Positions 1-9,722 are shown, counted from the stretch's first letter. The stretch: 64,000 nt of DNA from Pseudoselenomonas ruminantium (GCA_015058655.1 SVBX01000002.1:1-64000); one strand, 5' to 3'. The notes: generated from the letters alone by a model not told the origin. A program made the numbers and translations.

Positions 1-259
1 TGCCTAAATACCATCTTAAAGAAATTTACTCCATTTCGAAATTTATGCTTGACTTTTTATTTGCAGGCTACTCGATTTGCCTGGATGAAGTCAAAGTCAG
101 CGCTTCTGGAAAAAAATAGCTGCGTCATTTGAATATTTTTCGGTGATTGATATGCAAAAAATGAGATTCTTACAAGAGCTGTGAAAAATAAAAGGTTGAT
201 AAAGTCTTGTATTTTTCACGGATATTTCTGAAAAATACAATCAGTGCGCGAATTTTTTC
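1..259. other. No gene recognised
   Basis: This AT-rich stretch at the window edge has no open frame with a credible ribosome binding site on either strand. It may hold the 3' flank of a gene outside the window and sequence upstream of the tps promoter. I see no repeat or RNA gene in it. Confidence 0.5.
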
Positions 260-289
260 TTGCGTATGTGTATATATGTATTATATAAT
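260..289 (+). promoter_or_regulatory. Candidate sigma-A promoter of the tpsBA operon
   Basis: TTGCGT (260-265) and a perfect TATAAT (284-289) are separated by 18 bp. A start near 296 would give a leader of about 245 nt before tpsB, including the strong hairpin at 443-483. No better promoter is visible nearer the gene. Confidence 0.45.
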
Positions 290-442
290 TACGCCGTTGG
301 ATTAAAACGGGATTAGAAAGTTGGGGTTGGGCGTAAAATTTCGTAAATGATAGTTTGAGAGGGAGTATGCAATGGCGACACAGCGCTGGGCGAAGAGGCC
401 CTGGTTGTCTGCCCTTAAGACACATAATTTAACTTTTGCTGG

Positions 443-483
443 ATTCCCCTCTTTCGGTAGGCAAACTGCTGAAAGAGGGGAAT
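443..483 (+). promoter_or_regulatory. 18-bp hairpin in the tpsB leader
   Basis: The arms 443-460 and 466-483 pair over 18 bp, with only two G-U pairs and a 5-nt GCAAA loop. No T run follows, so this is not a classical intrinsic terminator. It sits about 60 nt before the tpsB start. It could act as an mRNA stabiliser, a processing site, or the remains of a terminator for an upstream transcript. Confidence 0.55.
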
Positions 484-542
484 TGGCAAGTTATGATATA
501 TTTACTATATCAAGGATATTTTAATTGGAAGGATGAGTTTGT

Positions 543-2273
543 TTGTTAAAATTTCACAAGCGCAGTGAACTGAAGAAAATTTCCGGAGCAGTAGCCATCA
601 GTCTGCTGGCAGGGGGGCTGGCAGCATCACCGGCTCAGGCAGCGCCTGAATTTGAACTGCCTCCCACAGCTGGCGAGCTGGCAAATGAGCAGAGGGAAAA
701 TCGTGAGGCCCGGGAGTTCAAGAAAGATGCTGGCAATGCGAAAGTAGAGGCGCCGGAGGAACGGCCGCAGCTGGATTTGCCTGATGAATTGAAAGTTGAA
801 GTGAATGGCTTCAAGATTACCGGCCAGGATATTTTCCCTGAGGAAGATTTGCAGGCCATTTTGGAGAAGCGCAAGGGCAGTCTAATGTCCTTCAAGGATT
901 TGGAGGCAGGAGCCGATGATCTGGCAGCCTATTTCCGCAATCACGGCTATGTGGCTGTGCGTGTGTATTTGCCGGTGCAGAAGATCAGCAATGGCATAGT
1001 GGAGTATGCCATTGTGGTAGGACGCTTCGACCAGCTGACAGTGAGGAACAATACGGATATCCGTGAGCGGGCTGTGAACCGTGAAATCCGTTGCCTGAAA
1101 AAGGGTGAATATCTGACGAAGGAAAAACTCCAGCGAGCTGTCTGGCTGCTGTCAGACCTGGCCGGTGCTGATGCCAAGGCCACCCTTTCCCAGGGCAGCG
1201 AGCCGGGCACCGTCCATGTGGAGATTGACCTGAACAAGCACAAGGGCAAGCAGGGGCTTATCACCGTGGACAATTATGGCAACCGCTATACTGGCTATGG
1301 CGAAGTCAGCGTTGATTACGACTTCCTGAACCCTGCCAAGGAAGGTGACCACTTCGCTGTGGGGGGCCTTACCACCGGCCGGCACCTTTACAACTATGGT
1401 TTGAACTACACTACGCCCCTTATCACAGATGGTCTGAAGTTGTCTTTGGGTTACAATGTGCTTCAGTATCATCTGGGCAAGGAGTATGAGGCGTTGGATG
1501 GCCGCGGTACTGCCCGGATAGCTTCTCTGGGCTTTGACTACGCCATTCGCCGCAGCCAGAAGAACAACCTCTATGTGGGACTCAGATATGAGTACAACAA
1601 ACTGAAGGATGAGTACCGCGAACTGGGATTGACTTACGCCCAAAAGCACAGTGACGCCGGTATCCTCTCCATCTATGGCGATGAGACCGATGCTCATGGG
1701 TCTACCTGGTGGCGTTTGGAGAACAAGCTGGGCAGCGTGGGCTTTGACAGCCTGGAGACGGAATGGTTTGCCGAAGGCTCCCGCACAGAGGGGCGCTTCT
1801 TCAAGGTCAAGGGCAGCATCCTGCGCCGTCAGGACCTTTCTCCCCGTGCCTATGCTCTGCTTTCCTTCCGTGGCCAGTGGAGCAACCATAATCTGGACAG
1901 CTCCGAGCATATCAGCCTGGGCGGCTTCAACGGCGTCCGCGCCTATCCTCAGAGCGAGGCTTCCGGTGACTGCGGCTTTATCGCCCGCGCCGAGCTCCGT
2001 TGGCTCCTGCCCTTGAAGAAGCAGGATCAGCAGCTTCAGCTTGCTACCTACTTCGACCACGGTGCCCTGCGTATCAACAAGGATGATGGGACGGCCTATG
2101 GCGGCACCAATTACCGCCATCTGGACGGTGTAGGCATCGGCCTTATCTGGTCCCGTTGGGAAGATTGGTTCCTCCGTCTTGACTACGCTTGGCGTGTAGG
2201 CAAGGAGCGTCCGCTGAGCGATACTCATCACAACAACGGCCACTTCTGGATTCGTGGCGGACTTTACTTCTAA
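543..2273 (+). CDS. Two-partner secretion outer-membrane transporter (TpsB, ShlB/FhaC/HecB family)
   Basis: This 576-residue protein should export the TpsA protein encoded just downstream across the outer membrane. An N-terminal Sec signal peptide (basic start, hydrophobic core, AQA/A-like cleavage near residue 33) is followed by a charged linker. A POTRA_2-like domain covers about residues 88-165, and a beta-barrel with alternating aromatic strands runs to the C-terminus, which ends in Phe as barrel proteins usually do. The length is typical for the family (550-590). The start is a TTG, chosen because AAGGA lies 8 nt upstream; the ATG at 532 is in another frame. The pairing with tpsA 101 bp downstream supports the call. 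The exoprotein's activity (adhesin, cytolysin or inhibitor) cannot be read from TpsB. Confidence 0.9.
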   Translation: MLKFHKRSELKKISGAVAISLLAGGLAASPAQAAPEFELPPTAGELANEQRENREAREFKKDAGNAKVEAPEERPQLDLPDELKVEVNGFKITGQDIFPEEDLQAILEKRKGSLMSFKDLEAGADDLAAYFRNHGYVAVRVYLPVQKISNGIVEYAIVVGRFDQLTVRNNTDIRERAVNREIRCLKKGEYLTKEKLQRAVWLLSDLAGADAKATLSQGSEPGTVHVEIDLNKHKGKQGLITVDNYGNRYTGYGEVSVDYDFLNPAKEGDHFAVGGLTTGRHLYNYGLNYTTPLITDGLKLSLGYNVLQYHLGKEYEALDGRGTARIASLGFDYAIRRSQKNNLYVGLRYEYNKLKDEYRELGLTYAQKHSDAGILSIYGDETDAHGSTWWRLENKLGSVGFDSLETEWFAEGSRTEGRFFKVKGSILRRQDLSPRAYALLSFRGQWSNHNLDSSEHISLGGFNGVRAYPQSEASGDCGFIARAELRWLLPLKKQDQQLQLATYFDHGALRINKDDGTAYGGTNYRHLDGVGIGLIWSRWEDWFLRLDYAWRVGKERPLSDTHHNNGHFWIRGGLYF

Positions 2274-2374
2274 ATTTCAAGGCTTTTTGCAGCTTTGCGG
2301 AGAGGATGGCGCCTCTTCGCAGCGCGAGGTATCTGAAAATAAGTTGATTAACGAAAGTAAAAGGAGTTGTGAGA

Positions 2375-5300
2375 ATGGGAAATATTGCGAAATATAGAAA
2401 GCGCAAGATAGCGCTGCTCACGGCAGCTGTGGTTGCTTCGGCGTGGATGCCGACAGCCTGGGCAATGCCGCAGGGGCCGAATAATGTGCAGAATCTGGAG
2501 ATACCCAAGAATGAGGACAAGACGCTGAAGGTTGTGGATGGTGAACTCAATATTAGAGTTAATGGTGCTAGAGGTGCCGTAGACTGGGAAAAGTTTAACA
2601 TAGCTTCTGGGGAAACAGTGAGATTCGATGGTGTGGGCAAGTGGATGGTCTTGAATCGTGTCTCTAATGGTCCGAGATCTGAGATTTTTGGCAATCTGTT
2701 CGGACAGGGCGGCACGGTATTCCTGGTAAATCCCAATGGCATTCTTTTTGGTAGAGGTGCTCAGGTGGATGTGGGTAGTCTGGTGGCTTCAACCATGGAT
2801 ATTGATCAGGATAAGTTCCTTCATCCGGAAAAATATCAGGAATTAGACGATAAAACTTTTAAACTTATCAGCAAGGGAAATGCTTATATCACGATAGATA
2901 CAATGGCAAATATCACGGCCCGGGATGGCTATGTGGCAATACTGGCCCACAGTATAGACAACAAGGGCACTATTACGGCACCTGAGGTTGCCATGGCAGG
3001 AGGCAAGAGCGTTGAACTCAGCTATGACAATAAGATAAACCTGGTTGTGAATGTGTCCAACGACAGCAAGAAGGCAACTGTTGATACAAAGAACAACTAC
3101 GTGCTGATAAGTGCCAAGGATGCCAGCAATATTATAGGTGACAGCATCATCAACAACAGCGGTACCATTAACGCTGCCACCAAGATTGAGAAGGGTGCGG
3201 ATGGCAAGCTGATTCTTTCCGGCGATGGCGGCAATATCGTCATGACTGCAGCCAAGGTACTGGTGAACGGTGAGCTTTCGGCAGATGCCCAAAAAGATGG
3301 GAGCAAAGGCGGCACTATCACCACGGCAGGCTATGAAAGCTTGCAGGTGCGTGATGGCGCTGAGATTCATGCCAAATCAGATCCAGAGACAAAGGCGGGC
3401 ACATGGAATATCAATGCCAAGAATGTCAGTGTCACGGTTAACCCGGATAACGCAACCGACGATGACAAAAATCCCAACAGGGTAAGCAACGCGGTGTTAA
3501 GCAATACCCTGGAAGATACGAATGTCGATATTGTGGCAAGTCCTGACCTTGAGAAGTACTACTCAGATATTGTCATCAAGGACCAAATAAAGAAGACTGG
3601 CGAAAAGGAAACTTCACTGACCCTTACAGCTGGACGCAATATCAGCGTGGATGCAGATATTACATCGGATAAGGGAGCATTAAATCTCACCCTGAACTCC
3701 AGCAATAGGGAGCGAACTAATTCCAATCGTGAAGATGGAGCCAGCATTATCAAGGCGAATATCAATACTAATGGTGGTGACTTCACCACCAACGGCACCC
3801 ATGGCACTTATTTTGGCATAAAAAGAGATAGTGCAAATAAAAAGGAGATAAGTACTCAGAGGAGTGTTGTTACCAACGGAGGGGATATCACTCTGAACGG
3901 GGCTGAGGTGTTGGTGGCCTCTGGGGGGACTGTCCTCTTGGATGCTGGCAGCGGCGATGTGAAGATTGAAGGCAATGTGAACTCTGCCAATGCTTACTAT
4001 GATGGCGGCTATGGTGCGATTTCCTGGATAGATGCAAAGAAGGCGGCAGAGAAAGCCGGTCAGGACTCAGGCACCAAAACTCATCTGGCAGTCATCACCG
4101 GCGCTCTGGAAGATGCCGTGGCAACCTCTGCCATTGCTACTAATTATAAAGAGAATTCCCAGGCATATGTGGGTGGGCATGTTGTAAAGGTACAGACTGA
4201 TACGAATGGCAACTTGCTGGCTATGAACGGAGAGATTCTTAAATTTACCAGAAATGAAGAGGGGGAAATCGTCCTTAGCAGCGAGCCGGTGCTGGCGGAG
4301 GATTATCTTCCTATAAGCGATAAAGCTAAGGTGGCAGATTTTGGTACTGTCAATAAAAAAGGCTGGTATAAGATAGTAAACGCAGATAATCCCGACGATG
4401 TCTTGAATGTGCGCTTCTGGGCCTGGACTGAAGGTGATGAAGCGGGGAAGGTATTCTTCGTGCAGACCACCGGCGAGAACATTGTCGGAGATATGAACAA
4501 CCCAAAAGTAGAAGAACATCCGGAGTGGTTCGAGGCACATGGTTTTGCCTTGAAAACTGGTGTGGGCGATGAGGTGCGTTACACCAACTTTGCCCCCACC
4601 CAGCCTGACGATGACAAAGGGCATGATAAGACGAATTATACGGAGATGGCCCTGGCTGTAAATTACGATAGTCATATGGGAGGTAATGAAGTTCTTTATT
4701 CTCAGTGGAATGATACCTGTGATTCTCGTGATAATGTCAAGCATTATGTGGTAGAGGAGGAACTGGGCAAGACTTCCCTGCACATCAACGCCAATAATGT
4801 GGATGTAGGCTACAAGGACACAGAGGGGGGCGGAGAGATCGGTAATCTCACGTCGCTTAATGATGTCCTGGTGAAAGCTGATGGGCATGTCAAAATAAAG
4901 GGCCTTGTCAATGTGGAAAATGATGTCAGAGTGCAGGCCAAGGGTGATGTATCAGTCAATGATATCACTGCAGGCGATGTGATAGGCCTGGCAGGCAAGG
5001 ATGTGACTCTGGGAGGCAAACTGGTTGCCAAGGCAGAAAACAATGAAGAAGCCGTGAAAGTCGTAGCCCAGGAGCGGTTTATCAACAAGGCTGGCGCAGA
5101 TGTCATGCAGCTTGGCGAGGGCAGCCATTGGAAGGTTTATTCCAAGACTCCCTACGAGGATGAATTTGGTGGCCTCAACAGTGGGGCTTTTGCAAGCTGG
5201 GGCTGGAATGGTGAGGCGAATGTGCTCCCCTTGCGCAGGGCTTTGTTGCGCAGCAGTGCTTCCACGCAGAATACGGAGAATACAGCCAATAGTTCTTTTG

Positions 5301-6379
5301 CCGGTCTCTATATCTTCAAGTACAATCCTACCCTCACCTTCCATGTCAAGGAGGGCGGACAGAAGAAACTGGGAACGCAGATGGATCCTGTGGGCTTCAC
5401 GGTACAAAATGAGCTGGAAGAAAAGTATACCGGCAATTTCCGTGATGGACAGGGCGGCACATATGACCAGAATGCAATCTTTACGGAAAATGCAGAGGCT
5501 AAGGCTAACCTTGGCAAGATACATACTGTGTCTGATGGTTATGCTTCCAATGCTGCACCTGGCACATATAGGATTAAGCTTGTCTACGGGGATACCAATG
5601 CGGAGCTGACCGAAAGCACGCAGGTGGCAGCGGGGTACAAGAACAAGCTGGACTTCAGTGCTGTGCTGATGGTGCCGGAGGATAAACCCGGTCCGAACCC
5701 ACCCGGCCCGAACCCGCCGACCCCGACACCGGTGCCGACACCAACTCCGACCCCGACGCCAACGCCGACGCCGACGGCAACACCATCGTCACCTATGCCA
5801 GCGCCGGCTTCAGCTCCTGTACCTGGCCAGGAAACACAGGCAGAGGCTGAGCCTGTCCAGATGTTGGAGAAGCCTCAGCTTGATGCTCTCACCACCTCGA
5901 ATCTTGCAGGTACCGCTTCCGTTGCTGAGGGACAGAGAGCACAGGGGCCCAGCGCTGACAGGGTCTTGGGTTTGCAGAGCGCTGAGTTGCCCTTCTTCAA
6001 CGAGAAGAACGGCGTGGTGAAGCTCTATGGCACCTATGATGTGACCGTGGATCCGGACAGGGTGAAGATGGAGCCTACCGCCAAGGTGCTCCCGGAGCCT
6101 GACCAGCCAAAGAATCAATACCGTGAGTATGAGAGGGAACTCGCTACCGAGGATGGCAGCGCCAGATTCCGCATCACTTACAACGGCTCTACTCTGGATA
6201 TCTATCCCACAGATGAGCAGTCCAAGTCCCTGCTGAGGACTGGTGACAGCAAGAAGAATGTGGAAGTTGAGTCTCAAGCGCTTTATGAGGCCTTCAACCA
6301 CATGGGCATCACCCTGGATGATCTGGATGGTGTCTACACCCATTTTGAAGCGCTAAGGGGGGATTCATTTCGTAGCTGA
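2375..6379 (+). CDS. Two-partner secretion exoprotein (TpsA, filamentous haemagglutinin-like adhesin); 3' end frameshifted
   Basis: This predicted secreted protein of 1334 residues is the likely substrate of the TpsB upstream. It begins with a Sec signal peptide (residues 1 to about 31) and a TPS/haemagglutination-activity domain with the hallmark NPNGILFGRG near residue 118. A long Asn/Gly/Asp-rich region follows that should form a right-handed beta-helix. A Pro-Thr repeat linker (about residues 1104-1140) leads to a C-terminal region of roughly 190 residues. ATG 2375 is preferred over GTG 2369 because AAAGGAG lies 8 nt before it. The frame stops at 6379 just after a run of six G (6357-6362). 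Removing one G opens a frame that continues about 45 codons to a stop at 6507-6509, so the natural protein is probably longer. I cannot assign a target or toxin activity. Confidence 0.85.
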   Translation: MGNIAKYRKRKIALLTAAVVASAWMPTAWAMPQGPNNVQNLEIPKNEDKTLKVVDGELNIRVNGARGAVDWEKFNIASGETVRFDGVGKWMVLNRVSNGPRSEIFGNLFGQGGTVFLVNPNGILFGRGAQVDVGSLVASTMDIDQDKFLHPEKYQELDDKTFKLISKGNAYITIDTMANITARDGYVAILAHSIDNKGTITAPEVAMAGGKSVELSYDNKINLVVNVSNDSKKATVDTKNNYVLISAKDASNIIGDSIINNSGTINAATKIEKGADGKLILSGDGGNIVMTAAKVLVNGELSADAQKDGSKGGTITTAGYESLQVRDGAEIHAKSDPETKAGTWNINAKNVSVTVNPDNATDDDKNPNRVSNAVLSNTLEDTNVDIVASPDLEKYYSDIVIKDQIKKTGEKETSLTLTAGRNISVDADITSDKGALNLTLNSSNRERTNSNREDGASIIKANINTNGGDFTTNGTHGTYFGIKRDSANKKEISTQRSVVTNGGDITLNGAEVLVASGGTVLLDAGSGDVKIEGNVNSANAYYDGGYGAISWIDAKKAAEKAGQDSGTKTHLAVITGALEDAVATSAIATNYKENSQAYVGGHVVKVQTDTNGNLLAMNGEILKFTRNEEGEIVLSSEPVLAEDYLPISDKAKVADFGTVNKKGWYKIVNADNPDDVLNVRFWAWTEGDEAGKVFFVQTTGENIVGDMNNPKVEEHPEWFEAHGFALKTGVGDEVRYTNFAPTQPDDDKGHDKTNYTEMALAVNYDSHMGGNEVLYSQWNDTCDSRDNVKHYVVEEELGKTSLHINANNVDVGYKDTEGGGEIGNLTSLNDVLVKADGHVKIKGLVNVENDVRVQAKGDVSVNDITAGDVIGLAGKDVTLGGKLVAKAENNEEAVKVVAQERFINKAGADVMQLGEGSHWKVYSKTPYEDEFGGLNSGAFASWGWNGEANVLPLRRALLRSSASTQNTENTANSSFAGLYIFKYNPTLTFHVKEGGQKKLGTQMDPVGFTVQNELEEKYTGNFRDGQGGTYDQNAIFTENAEAKANLGKIHTVSDGYASNAAPGTYRIKLVYGDTNAELTESTQVAAGYKNKLDFSAVLMVPEDKPGPNPPGPNPPTPTPVPTPTPTPTPTPTPTATPSSPMPAPASAPVPGQETQAEAEPVQMLEKPQLDALTTSNLAGTASVAEGQRAQGPSADRVLGLQSAELPFFNEKNGVVKLYGTYDVTVDPDRVKMEPTAKVLPEPDQPKNQYREYERELATEDGSARFRITYNGSTLDIYPTDEQSKSLLRTGDSKKNVEVESQALYEAFNHMGITLDDLDGVYTHFEALRGDSFRS

Positions 6380-6509
6380 GGATAGTACGGAGGCAGCTGC
6401 CATTATGAAAGACCTGCAGGGCAGAAGCGGCCCAATCAAAGTCGCGGAATGTGACAGCGGCATAGTGCTGGATGCCGAGGCATTGGCTGTAGGCCCTGAC
6501 AGTGAATAA
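6380..6509 (+). pseudogene. Out-of-frame 3' extension of the TpsA gene
   Basis: In the -1 frame relative to the preceding gene this stretch reads as an open, acidic, non-repetitive peptide ending ...AVGPDSE before TAA at 6507-6509. It joins smoothly to the upstream frame if one G of the G6 tract at 6357-6362 is removed. This is best read as the true C-terminus of the exoprotein, cut off by a slipped homopolymer, an assembly error, or real phase variation. Confidence 0.6.
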
Positions 6510-6527
6510 CTGAAATTAATTTAGTGG

Positions 6528-6559
6528 AGCTCTTGCTTTCGGGCAAGGGCTTTTCTTTA
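6528..6559 (+). terminator. Intrinsic terminator after tpsA
   Basis: An 8-bp stem (6529-6536 with 6543-6550, one G-U pair) is followed by TTTTCTTTA. It lies 20 nt after the stop of the frameshifted extension, supporting 6509 as the natural gene end. Confidence 0.7.
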
Positions 6560-6584
6560 TCTGTAAATTTCCTGTAAATTAATG

Positions 6585-6725
6585 TATAACGAGTACAAGA
6601 TGTCCCCCGCTTCCATAAGTGGGGGCGGCAAACTACTAACAGGCGGCGAGTTAATATCTCCCGCCTCGTTGAAACGCTGATTGGAAAATTTTGTCTGTCG
6701 ACAAAATCTGAACAATGGCGTTATA
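6585..6725 (+). repeat. Dispersed structured element, family 1 copy 1 (141 bp)
   Basis: The ends are TATAAC and GTTATA. The element holds a CCCCC-rich hairpin (with a G-U pair where other copies have A-U), a conserved block around GGCAAACTACTAACAGGCGG, an AACGAG/CTCGTT pairing, and a variable hairpin at 6688-6707 (ATTTTGTC / GACAAAAT). Other copies are at 13693, 16981 and 52101. This copy sits directly before trkA, 36 bp from its start codon. Confidence 0.85.
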
Positions 6726-6761
6726 ATAGGTTCTATCCAATTTGAAAGAGGAGGGGAATTC

Positions 6762-8105
6762 ATGCGTATTGTGGTGGTTGGTGCTGGCAAGCTGGGCTAC
6801 AGCATTGCGGAGCTTCTGTCAAAGGAGCAGTTTGAAGTAGTGGTCATAGATGAGGACGAGGCACAGCTGGAGGCGGTGAAGAACACCTTGGATGTGCTCA
6901 CTATTGCTGCCAATGGTGCCAGCCCTGTCACCATGGCTGACCCGGATGTGAAAGGGGCGGATATCCTCATTGCGGTTACCGCTTCCGATGAGGTGAACAT
7001 GGTGGCCTGCATCCTGGCCAAGAAGCATGACATCACCCATACGGTGGCCCGTATACGCGATATGCAGTTCGTCAGCGAGGGCAAAGATTATCTCAAGGAA
7101 AATTTCGGCATTGACCTCATCCTGAATCCGGAGCAGATTACCGCAAGCGAAATCAACCGCATACTCATGACTCCGGCGGCGCTGGATGTGGAGGATTTTG
7201 CCAGTGGCAAGATACGCCTCTTTGAGACGAAGGTGCCCAAAAAGTCGAAATTTGCCAATGTAAAATTCAAGGATATCAAGCTGCCTCCCGGGGTGCTGGC
7301 GGGCATGATTTTCCGCGACCATCGCATGATTATACCCCACGGCGATGACAGCTTGCAGCCCCATGACAACGCCTATTTCATTGGCATCCCTGAGGAAATC
7401 GAGAAATTCAGCCTGAATTTCGTCCAGCGCAATGCCAGGAAGCTGCATAGGGTCATGATCATCGGCGCAGGCCGTACCGGGCGTCTGCTGGCTGAGTCTT
7501 TTGATAAGCAGGGGGTGGATGTAAAGGTCATCGACAAGAATCGTGAGCGTTGCCGCATGGTGGCTTCGCGCATGAACAAGGGCATGGCTATCTGCGGCGA
7601 TGGCACAGACCTTGACCTCCTGACGGAGGAAGGCGTGCAGGATGCAGATGTGGTGGTATGCCTCACGGAGGATGACAAGCTGAACCTGATGCTGGCGCTC
7701 CTCTCGCGGCACCTCTCCGGCAACAAGACCAGGACTGTGGTGAAGGTGTCCAGAAATGAATATATCGAGCTGATGGAAAAGGTGGGCGTGGATATCGCCT
7801 TGTCGGCTCGCCTGCTGTCTGCCAGTGAGGTGCTGGCCTTCGCCCGCAGGGGCGGCGTGGTGGCTGTATCCTTGCTGGAAGGGGCAAAGGCCGAAGCAGT
7901 GGAAGTCATCGTCCAGCCCGGTGCCCCGGTGGCGGGCAAGCCCTTGATGAAGGCAAACTTGCCCAAGGAGTGCCTGGTGTGCGCCTATGTGCGCAGCGAA
8001 GAGGCCAGCATACCGAACGGCCATACCATCTTGCAGCCGGGGGACAGGGTAATACTGTTCATACAGACGAAATTCGCCCAAGAGGTCATGATGTATTTCA
8101 AGTAG
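6762..8105 (+). CDS. trkA: Trk potassium uptake regulatory subunit TrkA
   Basis: This is the cytoplasmic gating subunit that binds NAD(H)/nucleotide and controls TrkH potassium channels. Its 447 residues form the full duplicated arrangement: RCK_N (GAGKLGYSIAE near residue 8), RCK_C, a second RCK_N (GAGRTGRLLAE near residue 232), and a second RCK_C at the C-terminus. The length matches E. coli TrkA (458). The start at 6762 follows GAGGGG at 5 nt spacing; an upstream in-frame TTG lies inside the repeat element and has no ribosome site. Two TrkH membrane subunits follow directly, so the three genes probably make one potassium system, with the two TrkH proteins used alternatively or together. 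Confidence 0.93.
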   Translation: MRIVVVGAGKLGYSIAELLSKEQFEVVVIDEDEAQLEAVKNTLDVLTIAANGASPVTMADPDVKGADILIAVTASDEVNMVACILAKKHDITHTVARIRDMQFVSEGKDYLKENFGIDLILNPEQITASEINRILMTPAALDVEDFASGKIRLFETKVPKKSKFANVKFKDIKLPPGVLAGMIFRDHRMIIPHGDDSLQPHDNAYFIGIPEEIEKFSLNFVQRNARKLHRVMIIGAGRTGRLLAESFDKQGVDVKVIDKNRERCRMVASRMNKGMAICGDGTDLDLLTEEGVQDADVVVCLTEDDKLNLMLALLSRHLSGNKTRTVVKVSRNEYIELMEKVGVDIALSARLLSASEVLAFARRGGVVAVSLLEGAKAEAVEVIVQPGAPVAGKPLMKANLPKECLVCAYVRSEEASIPNGHTILQPGDRVILFIQTKFAQEVMMYFK

Positions 8106-8111
8106 AATAAA

Positions 8112-8240
8112 GCCTCCCCCGCGTGCGGGGGAGGTGGCAGCCGAAGGCTGACGGAAGGGGGACCGAGGGGGCGTATTGCGGCTCCGAAGCCCCCCTTCCA
8201 CCACCTTTGGTGGTCCCCCTCCCCCGCACGCGGGGGAGGC
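8112..8240. repeat. GC-rich mirror-ended hairpin element (group 3, copy A)
   Basis: The element starts with GCCTCCCCCGCGTGCGGGGG and ends with the near-exact inverse complement, each end being itself a hairpin. Internal small hairpins are present (CAGCC gaa GGCTG; ACCACC ttt GGTGGT). It starts 6 bp after the trkA stop and ends 27 bp before trkH. Related layouts occur at 19138, 29772 and 58382. Confidence 0.75.
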
Positions 8241-8267
8241 TGAATCGGAAAGGAGGTGTGCATTCTG

Positions 8268-9722
8268 ATGGAGCTTTTTTGGCATTTGATGAGCCGCATG
8301 GGGCAGGTTTTTGTATTGGCCATGGTGCTTCCCTTTCTGCTGGCTTGCAGGCTGAAGGAATGGGAGCCTGCAGGGGCTTTTTTGATTACCGGCTTGGTGA
8401 CGGCTGCGTTGGCCTGGGAGTTTGGGTTAAAGGCACGGCAACGGGAACGGCGGGGGCAGATGACCCTGCGGGAAGGTTCTCTTTTCATGGTATTGGTGTG
8501 GTTTCAACTGGGACTCTTGGGGATGCTGCCCTTTCTCCTGTCGGGGATGACGGAGAGCATTCCGGCGGCTTTTATGGAAAGCATATCAGCCCTCACTACC
8601 ACGGGGCTGCCTGCAGTGACGGCTACCCGTGAGGGCTGGCCCTGGTCGCTGCTGCTGTGGCACGCCATTATGAGCTGGCTGGGGGGCTTTGGCTTCGTGG
8701 TGATACTGGTCACCGTCATGCCCCAGGTCAGCGGCTGCTTTGGGGTGACCCTTTCTGCCCGGCAGATGATTTTCTTCAGTCCTATCTGGCAGAGGATGCG
8801 GACCTCTATACGCCAGGGTGCATCTATTTACGCGGTGTTGACAGCCTTGGCAGTGCTGGCTTTTTATCTTTCGGGGCTGCCTTTGGGACGCTCTCTGGTA
8901 GTGGCTATGCTCACTATTTCCTCCGGGGCTGATGCCTGGACGCTGGATTTTGCTATCATGCCAAATTCTGTCTGGTTGGCCGCGGGGGTGGTGATGCTCC
9001 TGGGAAGCTTGAACTTGCTGCTTTTGTGGAAAAGCTGGCGGCGCAGGAGCATATCCATGTTCCTGCGGGACACGGAAATGCAGTTTTTCTTGCTGATGCT
9101 CTTTGGCGCTTCGTTTCTGGTGATACTGAATCTTTCTATTACGGGCTTTTGCTTGCCGGGAGAGGCATTGAAGGTTGGTTTTTTCCAGTGCCTTTCCTTC
9201 ATTTCCACTTCTGGCTTGGCGGTTGCTCCCTTTTGGGGCTGGCCGGGGTTTGAGAAATACATTCTCTTCTTGCTGTGCTTTGTCGGTGGCTGCATGGGCT
9301 CTCCTACCGGGGGATTGAAGATGGTGCGCCTTTTGGTGCTGAACCGTCTGCTGAATCTGGGGCTGAGAAATGCCCTGCACCCCAATATGGTGCCGGTGGT
9401 AAAGCTGGATGGACTGGCGGTGGAGGAAAAGGTGGTGGGACGCATCCTTTCCTTTTTCTTCCTCTATGTGGTGACTTTTGGCCTCTTTGTCCTGTTGCTG
9501 TCCATCTCAGGCATCACCCTCATGCAGTCTGCGGGCTATGCTGCCGCCTGCCTTACCGGTGACAGCGGTGCGGCCCTGCTATATGGCGGCCCGGGGGTGG
9601 CAGCCCTGCCGGGGTGGAGCCAGCTTTTGATGGCGCTGCTCATGATTGTGGGGCGGATAGAGGTGTTTTCCTTCATACTTCTGGCAGGATTCGCTGCTGA
9701 GTCTTTTAAGGAACGGTGGTAA
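8268..9722 (+). CDS. trkH: Trk-type potassium uptake membrane subunit TrkH
   Basis: This inner-membrane potassium translocation subunit of 484 residues has many hydrophobic helices and the repeated pore-type segments of the Trk/Ktr/HKT superfamily. An example is the Ser-Ala-Leu-Thr-Thr-Thr-Gly segment near residue 108, where the glycine acts as the selectivity-filter residue. The start at ATG 8268 has AGGAGG 11 nt upstream; an in-frame GTG at 8256 lies too close to that site. Its stop overlaps the start of the second trkH by one base (TAATG), so the two are translationally coupled. It is probably gated by the TrkA encoded upstream. Confidence 0.88.
   Translation: MELFWHLMSRMGQVFVLAMVLPFLLACRLKEWEPAGAFLITGLVTAALAWEFGLKARQRERRGQMTLREGSLFMVLVWFQLGLLGMLPFLLSGMTESIPAAFMESISALTTTGLPAVTATREGWPWSLLLWHAIMSWLGGFGFVVILVTVMPQVSGCFGVTLSARQMIFFSPIWQRMRTSIRQGASIYAVLTALAVLAFYLSGLPLGRSLVVAMLTISSGADAWTLDFAIMPNSVWLAAGVVMLLGSLNLLLLWKSWRRRSISMFLRDTEMQFFLLMLFGASFLVILNLSITGFCLPGEALKVGFFQCLSFISTSGLAVAPFWGWPGFEKYILFLLCFVGGCMGSPTGGLKMVRLLVLNRLLNLGLRNALHPNMVPVVKLDGLAVEEKVVGRILSFFFLYVVTFGLFVLLLSISGITLMQSAGYAAACLTGDSGAALLYGGPGVAALPGWSQLLMALLMIVGRIEVFSFILLAGFAAESFKERW

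Noticed and set aside
1152-2243. Long minus-strand frame opposite tpsB
   Set aside because: It is a shadow of the real gene's codon bias, with no ribosome site and no recognisable domain; the plus-strand frame has signal peptide, POTRA and barrel features.
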